Source: Acidimicrobiales bacterium
GTDB lineage: Bacteria; Actinomycetota; Acidimicrobiia; Acidimicrobiales; UBA8592
Reading direction: 5' to 3'
DNA: 45,000 nt
NCBI GenBank assembly: GCA_013912105.1
Contig: JACERY010000006.1
Coordinates: forward strand, 1 to 45,000
Of this stretch, positions 8,746 to 17,430 are shown in pieces. Made by a program: the position numbers and the translations under genes. Under the pieces are notes generated by a model that saw only the letters and a program-made list of their open reading frames with translations, was not told the origin of the DNA and did no database searches. The stretch's first letter is position 1. Every line of letters starts with the position of its first letter.

Positions 8746-9282
8746 ATGGGTGTTCGTAGAGTAGTTACTGGCCATAACGATCAAGGGAAGTCAATTTTCG
8801 CGAGTGATGAAGTCGTGGAACCCATTACGGTAGATATGTTGCCTGGTGCGGAGTGGTTTACTTTATGGGGAGGAGATGAAGCCCCTACATTTCCTGATGA
8901 TGGAAGCGTCCCAGACTATAAAACCTACTTCCCTCCGTTAGGAGGATTTCGGTTTGGAATCTTCACTGTCCAACCCGAAATGGAAGGCTCGATGCTTCCA
9001 GAGAACTTTGATATTCAAGCGGCCTTCGCTGAAGCTGAACATAAGTTGCCAGGTATGGTTGATCATCTTGAAATGGAAAATTTAGGAATGCATACTACTG
9101 ACACGGTTGATTATGAATTCGTTATCTCCGGTGAAGTCGTTCTTGAGCTCGATGATGGCGCTGAAGTGACGCTTAGGCCTGGAGATACTGTTGTTCAGAA
9201 TGGTACTCGTCATGCGTGGAGGAATCGAACTGATAAGCCGGCGGTTCTCGTTGTTGTTCTGGTTGGGGCGAAACGCGCGTAA
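8746..9282 (+). CDS. Cupin-domain protein
   Basis: This 178-residue protein has a C-terminal single cupin_2 barrel. The segment TVDYEFVISGEVVLELDDG is followed by LRPGDTVVQNGTRHAWRN, matching the two cupin motifs (G-x5-H-x-H-x3-4-E and G-x5-PxG-x2-H-x3-N), with HAW as the second-motif histidine. The first motif is partly altered (GMHTTDTVDYE), so metal binding is plausible but not certain. Similar cupins accompany degradation clusters as small dioxygenases, isomerases or ligand sensors. A strong GAGGAGG site precedes the ATG. It is followed 7 bases later by the PhyH-like gene, with which it probably forms an operon. Confidence 0.78.
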   Translation: MGVRRVVTGHNDQGKSIFASDEVVEPITVDMLPGAEWFTLWGGDEAPTFPDDGSVPDYKTYFPPLGGFRFGIFTVQPEMEGSMLPENFDIQAAFAEAEHKLPGMVDHLEMENLGMHTTDTVDYEFVISGEVVLELDDGAEVTLRPGDTVVQNGTRHAWRNRTDKPAVLVVVLVGAKRA

Positions 9283-9289
9283 CGAAATC

Positions 9290-10114
9290 ATGGGCTTAGA
9301 ACACAAGACGGTTGAGGATTCTGAAGATGAACTTTTGGAAATTCTTGACCGTGATGGTGGAGTGATCATTGAAGGGATCCTCAACGATGAGGACCTTCAT
9401 GAGGTTAGGTCTGATCTTTCTCCGTATGTAGATGCTTCTCCGACAGGTGAGAACCTTTTTTGGGGTTTTGAAACTAAGCGGATTGGGGCGTTGATGGCCC
9501 GTTCACCGAAATGCCGTGAATTAGCTCTCCATCCGCTTATCAACTCTTTATGCGGAACGTATTTGGCACCGTATTCAAATGGGTATCAATTGCATTTCAC
9601 TCAAGCTATATGCATCGGACCGGATGAAGACCAGCAAGTCTTGCACCGTGACCGTGGTGTTTGGGGCGGATACGTTAACCGTTCAATTGAAACACAATTC
9701 AGCACCATATGGGCTATTTCTGATTTCACAACAACGAACGGGGCAACGCAAATAGTTCCCGGTTCACATAAATGGGATAAAGACCGGCATCCCAACGATG
9801 ATGAAATCGTTCTTGCAACAATGCCTGCTGGGTCCATAATGGTTTACAACGGGTCCGTTATGCACGGCGGTGGGAAGAATACCACTCATAACGATTACCG
9901 TTTAGCCGTACTGCTGCATTACACCCTCACCTGGTTACGGCAGGAAGAAAACCAGTACCTTTCCTGCCCACCAGAAATAGCCAAGGAGCTCTCCCCCGAA
10001 CTCAGAAACCTGATGGGTTACACACAAGGCGGCCCCGTACTTGGTTACTACTCAACCCCTGGGCCACCAGGCGAAGGATTTGAACTTGCCGGACCAGAAA
10101 CACTGTTTACGTAG
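9290..10114 (+). CDS. Phytanoyl-CoA dioxygenase (PhyH) family protein
   Basis: This 274-residue protein belongs to the Fe(II)/2-oxoglutarate-dependent oxygenases of the PhyH family, which hydroxylate or demethylate small organic molecules. The HxD pair appears as LHRDRGVW, the distal His as VMHGGGKN, and the 2-oxoglutarate-binding Arg as NDYRLAVLLHY. PGSHKWDKDR is a typical family segment. The ATG at 9290 is chosen because it follows the cupin stop by 7 bases; the frame stays open further upstream only as a shadow of the cupin gene. Its 3' end overlaps the convergent helicase gene by 8 bases. Confidence 0.87.
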   Translation: MGLEHKTVEDSEDELLEILDRDGGVIIEGILNDEDLHEVRSDLSPYVDASPTGENLFWGFETKRIGALMARSPKCRELALHPLINSLCGTYLAPYSNGYQLHFTQAICIGPDEDQQVLHRDRGVWGGYVNRSIETQFSTIWAISDFTTTNGATQIVPGSHKWDKDRHPNDDEIVLATMPAGSIMVYNGSVMHGGGKNTTHNDYRLAVLLHYTLTWLRQEENQYLSCPPEIAKELSPELRNLMGYTQGGPVLGYYSTPGPPGEGFELAGPETLFT

Positions 10115-12170
10115 ATTGAATGACAGAATTAGTTACCGGCCATTCGCCAGAAATCCCCTTTCCTTCTTCTACATCCTGGAAGACACGACACAAATTGTTC
10201 AACGCTTCCATCTCAGGAATTGTTTTTGGCTGCGTATCTATGAGATCTTTTGCACCAACTACTACCGCTAAACACTGGGCTCTGCTGGCAGCAACATTTG
10301 TTCGATTTGGCATAAAAAGAAAGTCCGTACGACCAGCTGGAATTTCTTCTTTATTTGAAGAAGTAAGGGAGTAAATAACTATAGGTGCCTCTTGCCCTTG
10401 GAATTTGTCTACAGTCCCAACGCGAACACCCGAATGACCTTCACTCATGAGTTCGGAAGTTAACATTCCGAGTTGTTCGTTAAATGGAGCGACGACCATA
10501 AAATCACTCTCAGCCACTTTGCGTTCTATATCTTTACCGTCAGAAGAATCCTTAAACGTCATCGTCAAGAGATCTTCAACGATTTCAACGACTTTTTCAG
10601 CTTCCATCTTCGAAGATCGCGAACACTCTTCATGTTCAACCTCAGAAAAGTATAGCCCGTTTCGTATTCCCAGTATTTCTCGCTTGTTACAGATTTCTTT
10701 TTTCCAGTCCAAGTCATGGTCGTAGAATTGTTCGGAGATATACGTTGTCACTTCTTCGCGCATCCTCCATGTAGTATCCAGATAAAAACCTTTAGATGAA
10801 TCAACATTTTTATCTTTACCGATCAAATATTCCATAATGCTGAGACCCGCCCCACCTTCATGGCTAGCCTTCACCACTTGCGGAAGTTGTTTAGGATCCC
10901 CAAGTAGCACAATATTTTTTGTGGTATGGGAAATAGCGAGGGCTTCCGCCAAAGAATACTGTCCGGCTTCATCAATAAATATGTAGTCAAACTTAAAGTC
11001 ATCTCCATAACTATCTGACCTACAGGCTTCTCGCATTTCTGAATTAACGAGGAACCATGAAGTCGTCGCAAGTAGGTGTACGTCGCTGTACAAATCAATT
11101 CCTTTCTCAGGCCCATCAGGCAAAGATACATTTATCTCAGCTTCAGGGTCTGTGTAGAACCATTCCGGCTCAGTACTTTCTGTGTCATCATTTTTTCCGA
11201 ATTTAATCTTTCTCCTCTTCTCACCGTTTGGCGTCTTTGTCGCATCTAAAGAAAATAATGATTTATTTCTTTGCTTAAATATTTTCTTAGGACCTTTTCT
11301 GTGAAGGAGTAGAATTTCTCTATTTTTTAACTTAGATTCAGCATCCAAGTCTTCTACTAGCCGATCAATGGTTGCTTCAAATAGATTGTTGATAGCTTCC
11401 CAACTCTGAGCGACGATCGCTATGCGGGGCTTATTCGTATCTTCGCTCAATAATCTACTGACGAGATGCGAACCTAGAAAAGTTTTACCAGTTCCGGGAG
11501 GTCCCTGAATTGGAAGATAGGACCTCTCCAAATTCTCCACAGCTTTCAAAGCTGGTTCGATAAAATCCCCTTTATCATTGGCGCAGAAATGATTCACCCC
11601 GACAGCCCTAGGAGCATTATTATTAATTATTTCTCTTGCCACCGATGGAACATCATCGTTGAGGTAGTCGTTAACAATATTTAGCAATGAACGAGAATGG
11701 TCTCTCCGGTCCCTGACATTATCCGAAAGGCTCATTGCCCCAACTCCGCTTAAATAAAGATCTGGATCAGCAAGTTCTAAGTCAGTCTGATTCGTTCCAG
11801 AATCTCCATCACCATTACCGTCCTTCACTGTCCATTTAATTGTGACTTCTCTTTTCTCTCGATTGAAATTACTTAAACTAGTCCGGTAGGGAGACCCATC
11901 ATTTAATACGAGAAAGACAGTTGGACTACTGAACCACTTAGCTGCAAGCTTCTGATTTTCAACGAATTTGAATATTATCTTTTCAGGATTTTCACCAGCA
12001 CCTACATACCTATCTACCACAAGGACAGTGTCAGCATTCCTATCTTTACTCTCAATTGCTCTGAGCGCTTCCATGTGTGTTACGGCATATTCTTTTTCCC
12101 AAAACTCAGGTAGATGAAACAGAAGTTTCAATCTTTCTATTTCTTTTATTTTGTTCTCGTCAAGTTCCAT
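10107..12170 (-). CDS. Superfamily I DNA/RNA helicase (Dna2/Upf1-like)
   Basis: This 687-residue ATPase has a divergent N-terminal region of about 215 residues. It then shows Walker A (GPPGTGKT, residues about 223-230), a Walker B with DEAG (DYIFIDEAGQ), GDPKQLPQV (motif III), VGTVDKFQGQEAPIVI (motif V) and NVAASRA (motif VI). This is the order of the Dna2/Upf1/SMUBP-type SF1B helicases. The start overlaps the end of the nuclease gene by 11 bases, so both are made from one message. In many actinobacteria a TM0106-type RecB-like nuclease and such a helicase form a single chain; here they are two proteins. The role is probably DNA or RNA processing; a defence role is possible but unproven. Confidence 0.87.
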   Translation of the reverse strand: MELDENKIKEIERLKLLFHLPEFWEKEYAVTHMEALRAIESKDRNADTVLVVDRYVGAGENPEKIIFKFVENQKLAAKWFSSPTVFLVLNDGSPYRTSLSNFNREKREVTIKWTVKDGNGDGDSGTNQTDLELADPDLYLSGVGAMSLSDNVRDRRDHSRSLLNIVNDYLNDDVPSVAREIINNNAPRAVGVNHFCANDKGDFIEPALKAVENLERSYLPIQGPPGTGKTFLGSHLVSRLLSEDTNKPRIAIVAQSWEAINNLFEATIDRLVEDLDAESKLKNREILLLHRKGPKKIFKQRNKSLFSLDATKTPNGEKRRKIKFGKNDDTESTEPEWFYTDPEAEINVSLPDGPEKGIDLYSDVHLLATTSWFLVNSEMREACRSDSYGDDFKFDYIFIDEAGQYSLAEALAISHTTKNIVLLGDPKQLPQVVKASHEGGAGLSIMEYLIGKDKNVDSSKGFYLDTTWRMREEVTTYISEQFYDHDLDWKKEICNKREILGIRNGLYFSEVEHEECSRSSKMEAEKVVEIVEDLLTMTFKDSSDGKDIERKVAESDFMVVAPFNEQLGMLTSELMSEGHSGVRVGTVDKFQGQEAPIVIYSLTSSNKEEIPAGRTDFLFMPNRTNVAASRAQCLAVVVGAKDLIDTQPKTIPEMEALNNLCRVFQDVEEGKGISGEWPVTNSVIQST

Positions 12171-14490
12171 AAATACCTTGAGCTCTCTCTATTAATATTT
12201 CCTGCACGGTCTGAATTTGTTCTCTTATTTCATTAACTTCTCTTTCTGGGCGTTCATACCCTGCTTTATGAAATGAGATGTCATCAAGCTTCGCTCGTTC
12301 TTCCAACAACCATGCATGTACTTCTCTAGTGGCCTCTACATCATCTTTGTTATATTGCCTAATTCGTTCTAAACGTTCTTCGTCTCTTTCTAATGGGTCA
12401 CCATTAGCATCCACATACCTTTCGTAATTTGCGTACAACTCATACTCATATACAGCCCCAGCACCTGCCGATATGTCACCGGAGCTTTCCTCATTAGAAT
12501 TTTCAGGTACTCCAGATAGCCCTAATTCATTCAAAGACATTATTTCATCTTCTACCGGGATCATTAGATCTAGGTCTGTACCTTCCCCTCGTTGAAAGCC
12601 AGCGAGTTGTTCAAGTTTTTTAAGGCTGAACCCCTTACATCCCACTTGGCAACTGTTGCGGATAACTGCGAGTAAATCTACAAACACACCATCGCTGATC
12701 ATCTTATTCAATTTTCCGCTTGGAGTATTTAGATCATTTTGAAAGAATTCATCATTGGATGGTGCATACTGTCCGAAGGCTGCAAGAATACTCAACATCG
12801 GATTTTCAGAACCGCTTAGCTGAGCTAAGAGATGTCGTTCCGTGTGGTTGTAGTGATACACCTTCATCTCGGGGTGAGTTTGAACCCGGTCGTAAAAATA
12901 ATTAATAAGCTCTTCAACTCTCTGAGCTTCCATTTTCTTTGAAGGATTACCTTCATCATCGTGAGATTCAAGGTATCTATATTCCCATTCACCCTCTTCT
13001 TTAACTATGTACCCAAATAGGAAAATAATATCTTCTTCGATTGTCCAGAAGGGATGGCCCTCAAAATCTAAATAAATATCAGAGTCATTCATTTCTGGTA
13101 AATGCAATAACGATTCTTCTAACTGCCAATCGGCAGTGTCTGGATTTTCGGTTCGAGCTTGCATTTTCTCTCGCATTTCCTTTTTGGAGAAAAAATTAGC
13201 AAGGACTAATCCTTCCCCTTGCGCTTGTTCTTTATATTCTTTTCCGTTTTCATCAGTTTTTTCTACTATTAATTCTTCTTTGCATGCTTCATTTTGGCAT
13301 TGGCTGTCTGTTTCAGCGACTCGTTGACCACAACTAGGGCAAAGAGCTGTCTCTCTCTTTATAGTTTGCAGACGAGCCTGCCTCCATAGCCTTGTTAAGG
13401 AATACGGATCTAATTCAAAGCGGCCTAAATCCACGTTACTTTCCCATTCACTTTTTATTTCTTCAATTGTGACACCGACACGGTTTTCCAATATTTCGAC
13501 AAGCTCTTGAAAATGATCAAGGTTTTCGTCACGCAAATCATATTTCTCTTCAAAATTCGGAATGCATTCTTTAGGAAGTAAAGCAAGTTTGGTTACGCAA
13601 TCGATACCGTATCCTTTCAGTGCTTCCATATGGGTTTCAAGAATGCCAGTAATTTCATGGAGCGGATCGTGTCCCCAATCCTGACTGCATTCATCTAAAA
13701 ATTTACAAAACGTGCAAGAAGAACACCACTTTGCTTGTGATCGGCTATCCAGTTCATCATCATCAAGATTCACTATCTGGCGGAGCTGTTCACGAGTCCT
13801 ATCCCATTGCCACATATACTTCTCTGTTGCAAATGATTGAAGCACTGGAAGCCCAGCTGCCCTAGCCTCATTCTCCCCTTCTGAAATGCCTTGATTTCCT
13901 AGTGCTACATGTATTTCTTTCGGAGTAACCTTTGGATTAAATGCTTCTTTTATCGCTTCGGTGTAAAAGAGTAATTGCTTAATATGTGAGATTTTTGCTG
14001 CATTCCTTGTCAATTTTGAATCGACAGGCTCATAACACACCCTCTCAACAATATTTCCTGACTCATCTTTTTCCTCGTAGATTCTACGCTCAAGAAAGTC
14101 AGCGATTCCGCGCATGCCCCTGAATTTGAATGGCATCTGAAAGATAATCTCATATTCATTCTCATCTTCAAATGGATTACCGACTCGCTCAATCCACTCA
14201 GTCCAGGTTCTGGGTAGGTCCTCAGGATCAGGAGTACAATCTAGAATTTTCCCAGCTGAATAAACGCTCTGATAGCGCTCAAAACATTGTTTCTCATGCA
14301 ATAAGCCTTTTTTAAATAACATTTCAGTGAAATTCTTTGGCATAGATCGCTCATCATCTTGTTCAAAGAATTTCTCACTGAAATAATCGGAGGTATTATT
14401 TTTCTTTCGTCTTTTGATTTCTTTATCAAGGAATTTATCGCACCCAGCCCATTGCGTGACAAGGCTCGGAGAAAGATCTGGCTGTGACAT
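12160..14490 (-). CDS. TM0106-type RecB-like nuclease with RNase H-like domain
   Basis: This 776-residue protein has an N-terminal RecB-like (PD-(D/E)XK) nuclease region, with acidic and lysine residues around YEPVDSKLTRNAAK, then a cysteine cluster CSSCTFCKFLDEC near residue 260 like the iron-sulfur or metal patch of RecB-family nucleases. A four-cysteine zinc ribbon follows near residue 390 (CPSCGQ ... CQNEAC). The C-terminal half carries an RNase H-like exonuclease domain (DIYLDFEGHPFW, HYNHTERHLL, YNKDDVEATREVH), as in the YprB/TM0106 families. It is the first gene of the nuclease-helicase pair and lies between tRNA-Pro and the helicase. The division of labour between the two nuclease domains is unknown. 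Confidence 0.83.
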   Translation of the reverse strand: MSQPDLSPSLVTQWAGCDKFLDKEIKRRKKNNTSDYFSEKFFEQDDERSMPKNFTEMLFKKGLLHEKQCFERYQSVYSAGKILDCTPDPEDLPRTWTEWIERVGNPFEDENEYEIIFQMPFKFRGMRGIADFLERRIYEEKDESGNIVERVCYEPVDSKLTRNAAKISHIKQLLFYTEAIKEAFNPKVTPKEIHVALGNQGISEGENEARAAGLPVLQSFATEKYMWQWDRTREQLRQIVNLDDDELDSRSQAKWCSSCTFCKFLDECSQDWGHDPLHEITGILETHMEALKGYGIDCVTKLALLPKECIPNFEEKYDLRDENLDHFQELVEILENRVGVTIEEIKSEWESNVDLGRFELDPYSLTRLWRQARLQTIKRETALCPSCGQRVAETDSQCQNEACKEELIVEKTDENGKEYKEQAQGEGLVLANFFSKKEMREKMQARTENPDTADWQLEESLLHLPEMNDSDIYLDFEGHPFWTIEEDIIFLFGYIVKEEGEWEYRYLESHDDEGNPSKKMEAQRVEELINYFYDRVQTHPEMKVYHYNHTERHLLAQLSGSENPMLSILAAFGQYAPSNDEFFQNDLNTPSGKLNKMISDGVFVDLLAVIRNSCQVGCKGFSLKKLEQLAGFQRGEGTDLDLMIPVEDEIMSLNELGLSGVPENSNEESSGDISAGAGAVYEYELYANYERYVDANGDPLERDEERLERIRQYNKDDVEATREVHAWLLEERAKLDDISFHKAGYERPEREVNEIREQIQTVQEILIERAQGIYGT

Positions 14491-14552
14491 GTCGGTAGCA
14501 TAGCATTCGGGTAAGACACTATTTTTGGCAAGACTATAAAATCTTCGATGTG

Positions 14553-14627
14553 TCGGGCTGAGAGGATTTGAACCTCCGACCTTCGGTCCCCCAGACCGAC
14601 GCGCTAACCAAGCTGCGCCACAGCCCG
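14553..14627 (-). tRNA. tRNA-Pro (anticodon GGG)
   Basis: The minus strand folds as a full cloverleaf. The acceptor stem CGGGCTG pairs with CAGCCCG, followed by discriminator A. The D-arm is GCGCAGCTTGGTTAGCGC. The anticodon stem TCGGT/ACCGA encloses loop CTGGGGG, giving anticodon GGG, and the T-arm contains GGTTCAAATCC. The 3' CCA is not encoded. The gene lies downstream of the zinc-ribbon protein, and its 3' end faces the nuclease-helicase pair. Confidence 0.96.
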
Positions 14628-14676
14628 TTTGGTTAAGCCATATATGGTAACCCAGTTCTATCTCGTCCCCTACCGT

Positions 14677-14898
14677 TTACCAGAACAGTAAGCCAACGCC
14701 TTGTATAACTCTCCAACCTAGATATGCGATCACTGCAGCCACTCCAACCCAAAAATGCCATGGAACTTTTACAGTTTCTTCATCTCCATCTTTCAATAGA
14801 TTTCCCGTCTCCATGATTGAACCACATTTAGAACATGCCCCTGAAGCGTTGATTGTTGCAGGATTATGGAATTTTTCACATGTTTCACACCAAGGCAT
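14677..14898 (-). CDS. Small zinc-ribbon protein with one membrane segment
   Basis: This 73-residue protein has two CxxC pairs (CETC near residue 4 and CSKC near residue 21), typical of a small zinc ribbon. A hydrophobic helix lies at about residues 48-70 (WHFWVGVAAVIAYLGW). It follows the SpoIIE-type phosphatase by 9 bases on the same strand, so the two are likely co-transcribed. Small membrane zinc-ribbon proteins of this kind are common in actinobacteria and have no assigned function. Confidence 0.7.
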   Translation of the reverse strand: MPWCETCEKFHNPATINASGACSKCGSIMETGNLLKDGDEETVKVPWHFWVGVAAVIAYLGWRVIQGVGLLFW

Positions 14899-14907
14899 TA
14901 CTAAAAT

Positions 14908-16011
14908 CTATTCGCGTCGGATCGCCAAAATAGCTACATCATCTTCAATCGCTTCACGAGAGAAATCCCTAGCTGACTCAAGAAGAGTCTTTGCTAAAAC
15001 ATCGGGCGATATGCCAGGGTCTCGGGTGATGTGTTGCGCTATTCGGTCTTCTCCAAAAAGGTCTTCACCATTTCGCACTTCAGCCAGTCCATCCGTGTAC
15101 ATGAGAATCATGTCTCCTGCTTCTAAAGGAATCTCTCGACTTAGGTAAGTAGCTTTTGGGTTTAGCATCAGGAGAGGGCCTGTTGCTTTCAGTGGTCGAA
15201 TCTCACGTTGATGCCAAAGGAACGCTGCAGGGTGACCAGCTGAAGCGAAACGTAGAGTGCCTGCTTCTGTATCAAAGATTACAACGACAAGGGAAATGAA
15301 TTCCTCTATGCGTTCCCCTCCTGCCATTTGCGCATTGAGCTCTTCTAATGCCTGCGCTGGGTCACGAAATTGTGCCAGAAATACACGAAGAAGATATTTT
15401 GCTTGGAAAGCAGTAATGCTCGACTCTATTCCATGCCCGGCGACGTCTCCGACAACTGCGACTAGCCTTGATTCAGAGACTTTAAAGAGATCAAAGAAAT
15501 CTCCGGCCATGAGCCCTGTACCAGCTTGGTATATACGACCTACTTCAAATCCTGAAAAGTCCGGGAGCTCATCAGGGGCAAGCCTGCTGGCCCAAGCGCG
15601 AGGCGCTAGAGTTTCTTGAGCAAGCGCTTCTTCAGCCCGTTTCTCCATCTCAAATCGTTCTGCGCTTAATCGTGCTTCTCGAACAGCATTACGATTGTAA
15701 AGCATCGTGAATAATGCAGGTATAGCCAGTAGAGCGTAGAGCCCAACAGCGGATAAAGAGTTAGTTAAAGCCACGATCAAAGATGCCATCGCAATTAAGA
15801 CATAAACCATAACTGCATGAAGGTCTCGGCGATAATCACCTCTTGTAAGCGCTATAGCTTTGCGCTGTGCTACGGAATCAAGTTCAGCAAGGTCATGCAG
15901 GTCGGCTTCAAGACGAGTAAGTAGACGTAACCTAAGTCGCGCTGAACGTGTCCAAGCATAGGCAGCACCAACTGACAACGCTGCTAACCCAATAAGAAAT
16001 GGTGTTTCCAT
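14908..16011 (-). CDS. Membrane-anchored PP2C/SpoIIE-type serine phosphatase
   Basis: This 367-residue protein has an N-terminal membrane region: a first helix at residues 5-20 and a strongly hydrophobic pair at about 70-105. A short linker follows, then a SpoIIE/RsbU-like PP2C phosphatase domain from about residue 145. Metal-binding motifs are visible as LMAGDFFDLF, VVGDVAGHGIES, MYTDGLAEVRN and DDVAILAI. Such enzymes dephosphorylate anti-sigma-factor antagonists in partner-switching stress control, but no partner gene lies nearby, so the target is unknown. It appears to head a short unit with the zinc-ribbon gene. Confidence 0.85.
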   Translation of the reverse strand: METPFLIGLAALSVGAAYAWTRSARLRLRLLTRLEADLHDLAELDSVAQRKAIALTRGDYRRDLHAVMVYVLIAMASLIVALTNSLSAVGLYALLAIPALFTMLYNRNAVREARLSAERFEMEKRAEEALAQETLAPRAWASRLAPDELPDFSGFEVGRIYQAGTGLMAGDFFDLFKVSESRLVAVVGDVAGHGIESSITAFQAKYLLRVFLAQFRDPAQALEELNAQMAGGERIEEFISLVVVIFDTEAGTLRFASAGHPAAFLWHQREIRPLKATGPLLMLNPKATYLSREIPLEAGDMILMYTDGLAEVRNGEDLFGEDRIAQHITRDPGISPDVLAKTLLESARDFSREAIEDDVAILAIRRE

Positions 16012-16107
16012 ATCTAAATGCTACCTTCATACGACGTCCACTACCGATTTAGGGCTTGTTCGATTGCATTTTTTCTTCGTTTAAACTGTTTCCCCAGCTC
16101 AGATAGC

Positions 16108-17430
16108 TTAATCGTTTCGGTTTCGGACCCTTATTTTAATTGGAACGGAGCCTAAATCGAGTTGTTCACGTAATTGGTTCTCGATATAGCGCACATAGGT
16201 TCTTGGGATTTTCCTATTGACAAATAACGTAAAAGTTGGTGGTTCTGCTGCGCCTTGTGTTGCATATAGAACGCGAGCTCCGCCAGGAGCTGGGTGTGCT
16301 GCCTGTGCACGTCGGATAACAAGATTCACTTGTCGTGTTGGAACTCTTCGGTGATAAGTAATTATTGTTTCAGAAAGAATTGGGTAAAGCTTATGAACAC
16401 CTTTTCCTGATATCGCTGTTGTTTTCATCACTGGAGGAGTACCAAGAAAAGCCAACTTTCTTCCAACTTGTTCCACAAGGGTTTCGCGTTCATCAGTATC
16501 CACAAGCTCCCACTTATTAAAAACAATTACGATAGGGCAACCAGCGGCATCAATTCGTTCTGCTAGACGCTGATCTTGATGGGTAATGCCTATTGTTGCA
16601 TCGATAACTAGTAAGGCGACGTCGGCCTTGTCAATAGCTTTCAAAGCTCTAACAAGTGAATAGAATTCAGTATCTTCTGTGATTTTTGCTTTCCTTCGCA
16701 TCCCAGCTGTATCTACGAAAGTTATCCTTCCGATATCACTTTCAACCACGGTATCAATAGCGTCACGAGTTGTTCCTGCTTGGTCATGAACGACTGCCCT
16801 ATCTTCACCAATAAGTGAATTAAATAAGGTTGATTTACCTACATTTGGACGCCCCACAATAGCTACGGCAATCATAGACTCGTCTTCACTTGCTTTTTCA
16901 GTATCTAGCTCGTTTCCTTCTAATCCAGGCAGCTTCTCAACGATTAGGTCCAGTAAGTCTGCGGTCCCTCTTCCATGTAAAGCTGACACTGGATTCGGCT
17001 CACCAAGCCCCATTGAAAGGTACTCCCAGATTCCTATTTCATGATTTGAGTCATCGACTTTATTCGCAACAAGAAATGTCGGCTTTTCTCTGGTTCTAAG
17101 CATTTCAGCTATTAGAAGGTCTTCCGCAGTTGGCTGAACTCTTGCATCTACAACAAAGATAGTTACATCAGCCTCACGAATTGCCTGTTCTGATTGCTCA
17201 CTAACCTTGTCAATAAGTTCTTTCACATCACGCGATTTTGGCAACCACCCACCAGTATCAACCAAAATAAAATCATACCCTGCCCAATCAACGTTAAATT
17301 CATTTCTATCGCGAGTAACGCCAGGTCGCTCTTCAACAATAGCTTCTCTGCGGCCGATAATACGATTGACAAGGGTTGATTTCCCCACATTGGGACGACC
17401 CACAACAGCAACAATAGGTGAACTACTCAT
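16108..17430 (-). CDS. der: GTPase Der (ribosome biogenesis)
   Basis: This 440-residue double-GTPase is needed for assembly of the large ribosomal subunit. Two complete G domains are seen: GRPNVGKST near residue 11 and again near residue 193, DTGG/DTAG G3 motifs, and NKVD and NKWE G4 motifs. A KH-like C-terminal domain follows, ending near FVNRKIPRTYVRYIENQLRE. Its start overlaps the stop of the DUF512 gene by four bases (ATGA). Proximity to cmk, as seen across actinobacteria, is kept, although DUF512, ispH and plsC lie between. Confidence 0.96.
   Translation of the reverse strand: MSSSPIVAVVGRPNVGKSTLVNRIIGRREAIVEERPGVTRDRNEFNVDWAGYDFILVDTGGWLPKSRDVKELIDKVSEQSEQAIREADVTIFVVDARVQPTAEDLLIAEMLRTREKPTFLVANKVDDSNHEIGIWEYLSMGLGEPNPVSALHGRGTADLLDLIVEKLPGLEGNELDTEKASEDESMIAVAIVGRPNVGKSTLFNSLIGEDRAVVHDQAGTTRDAIDTVVESDIGRITFVDTAGMRRKAKITEDTEFYSLVRALKAIDKADVALLVIDATIGITHQDQRLAERIDAAGCPIVIVFNKWELVDTDERETLVEQVGRKLAFLGTPPVMKTTAISGKGVHKLYPILSETIITYHRRVPTRQVNLVIRRAQAAHPAPGGARVLYATQGAAEPPTFTLFVNRKIPRTYVRYIENQLREQLDLGSVPIKIRVRNRND

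Noticed and set aside
9191..9289. N-terminal extension of the PhyH-like protein
   Set aside because: It overlaps the cupin gene by over 90 bases and lacks family similarity; ATG 9290 is a better start.
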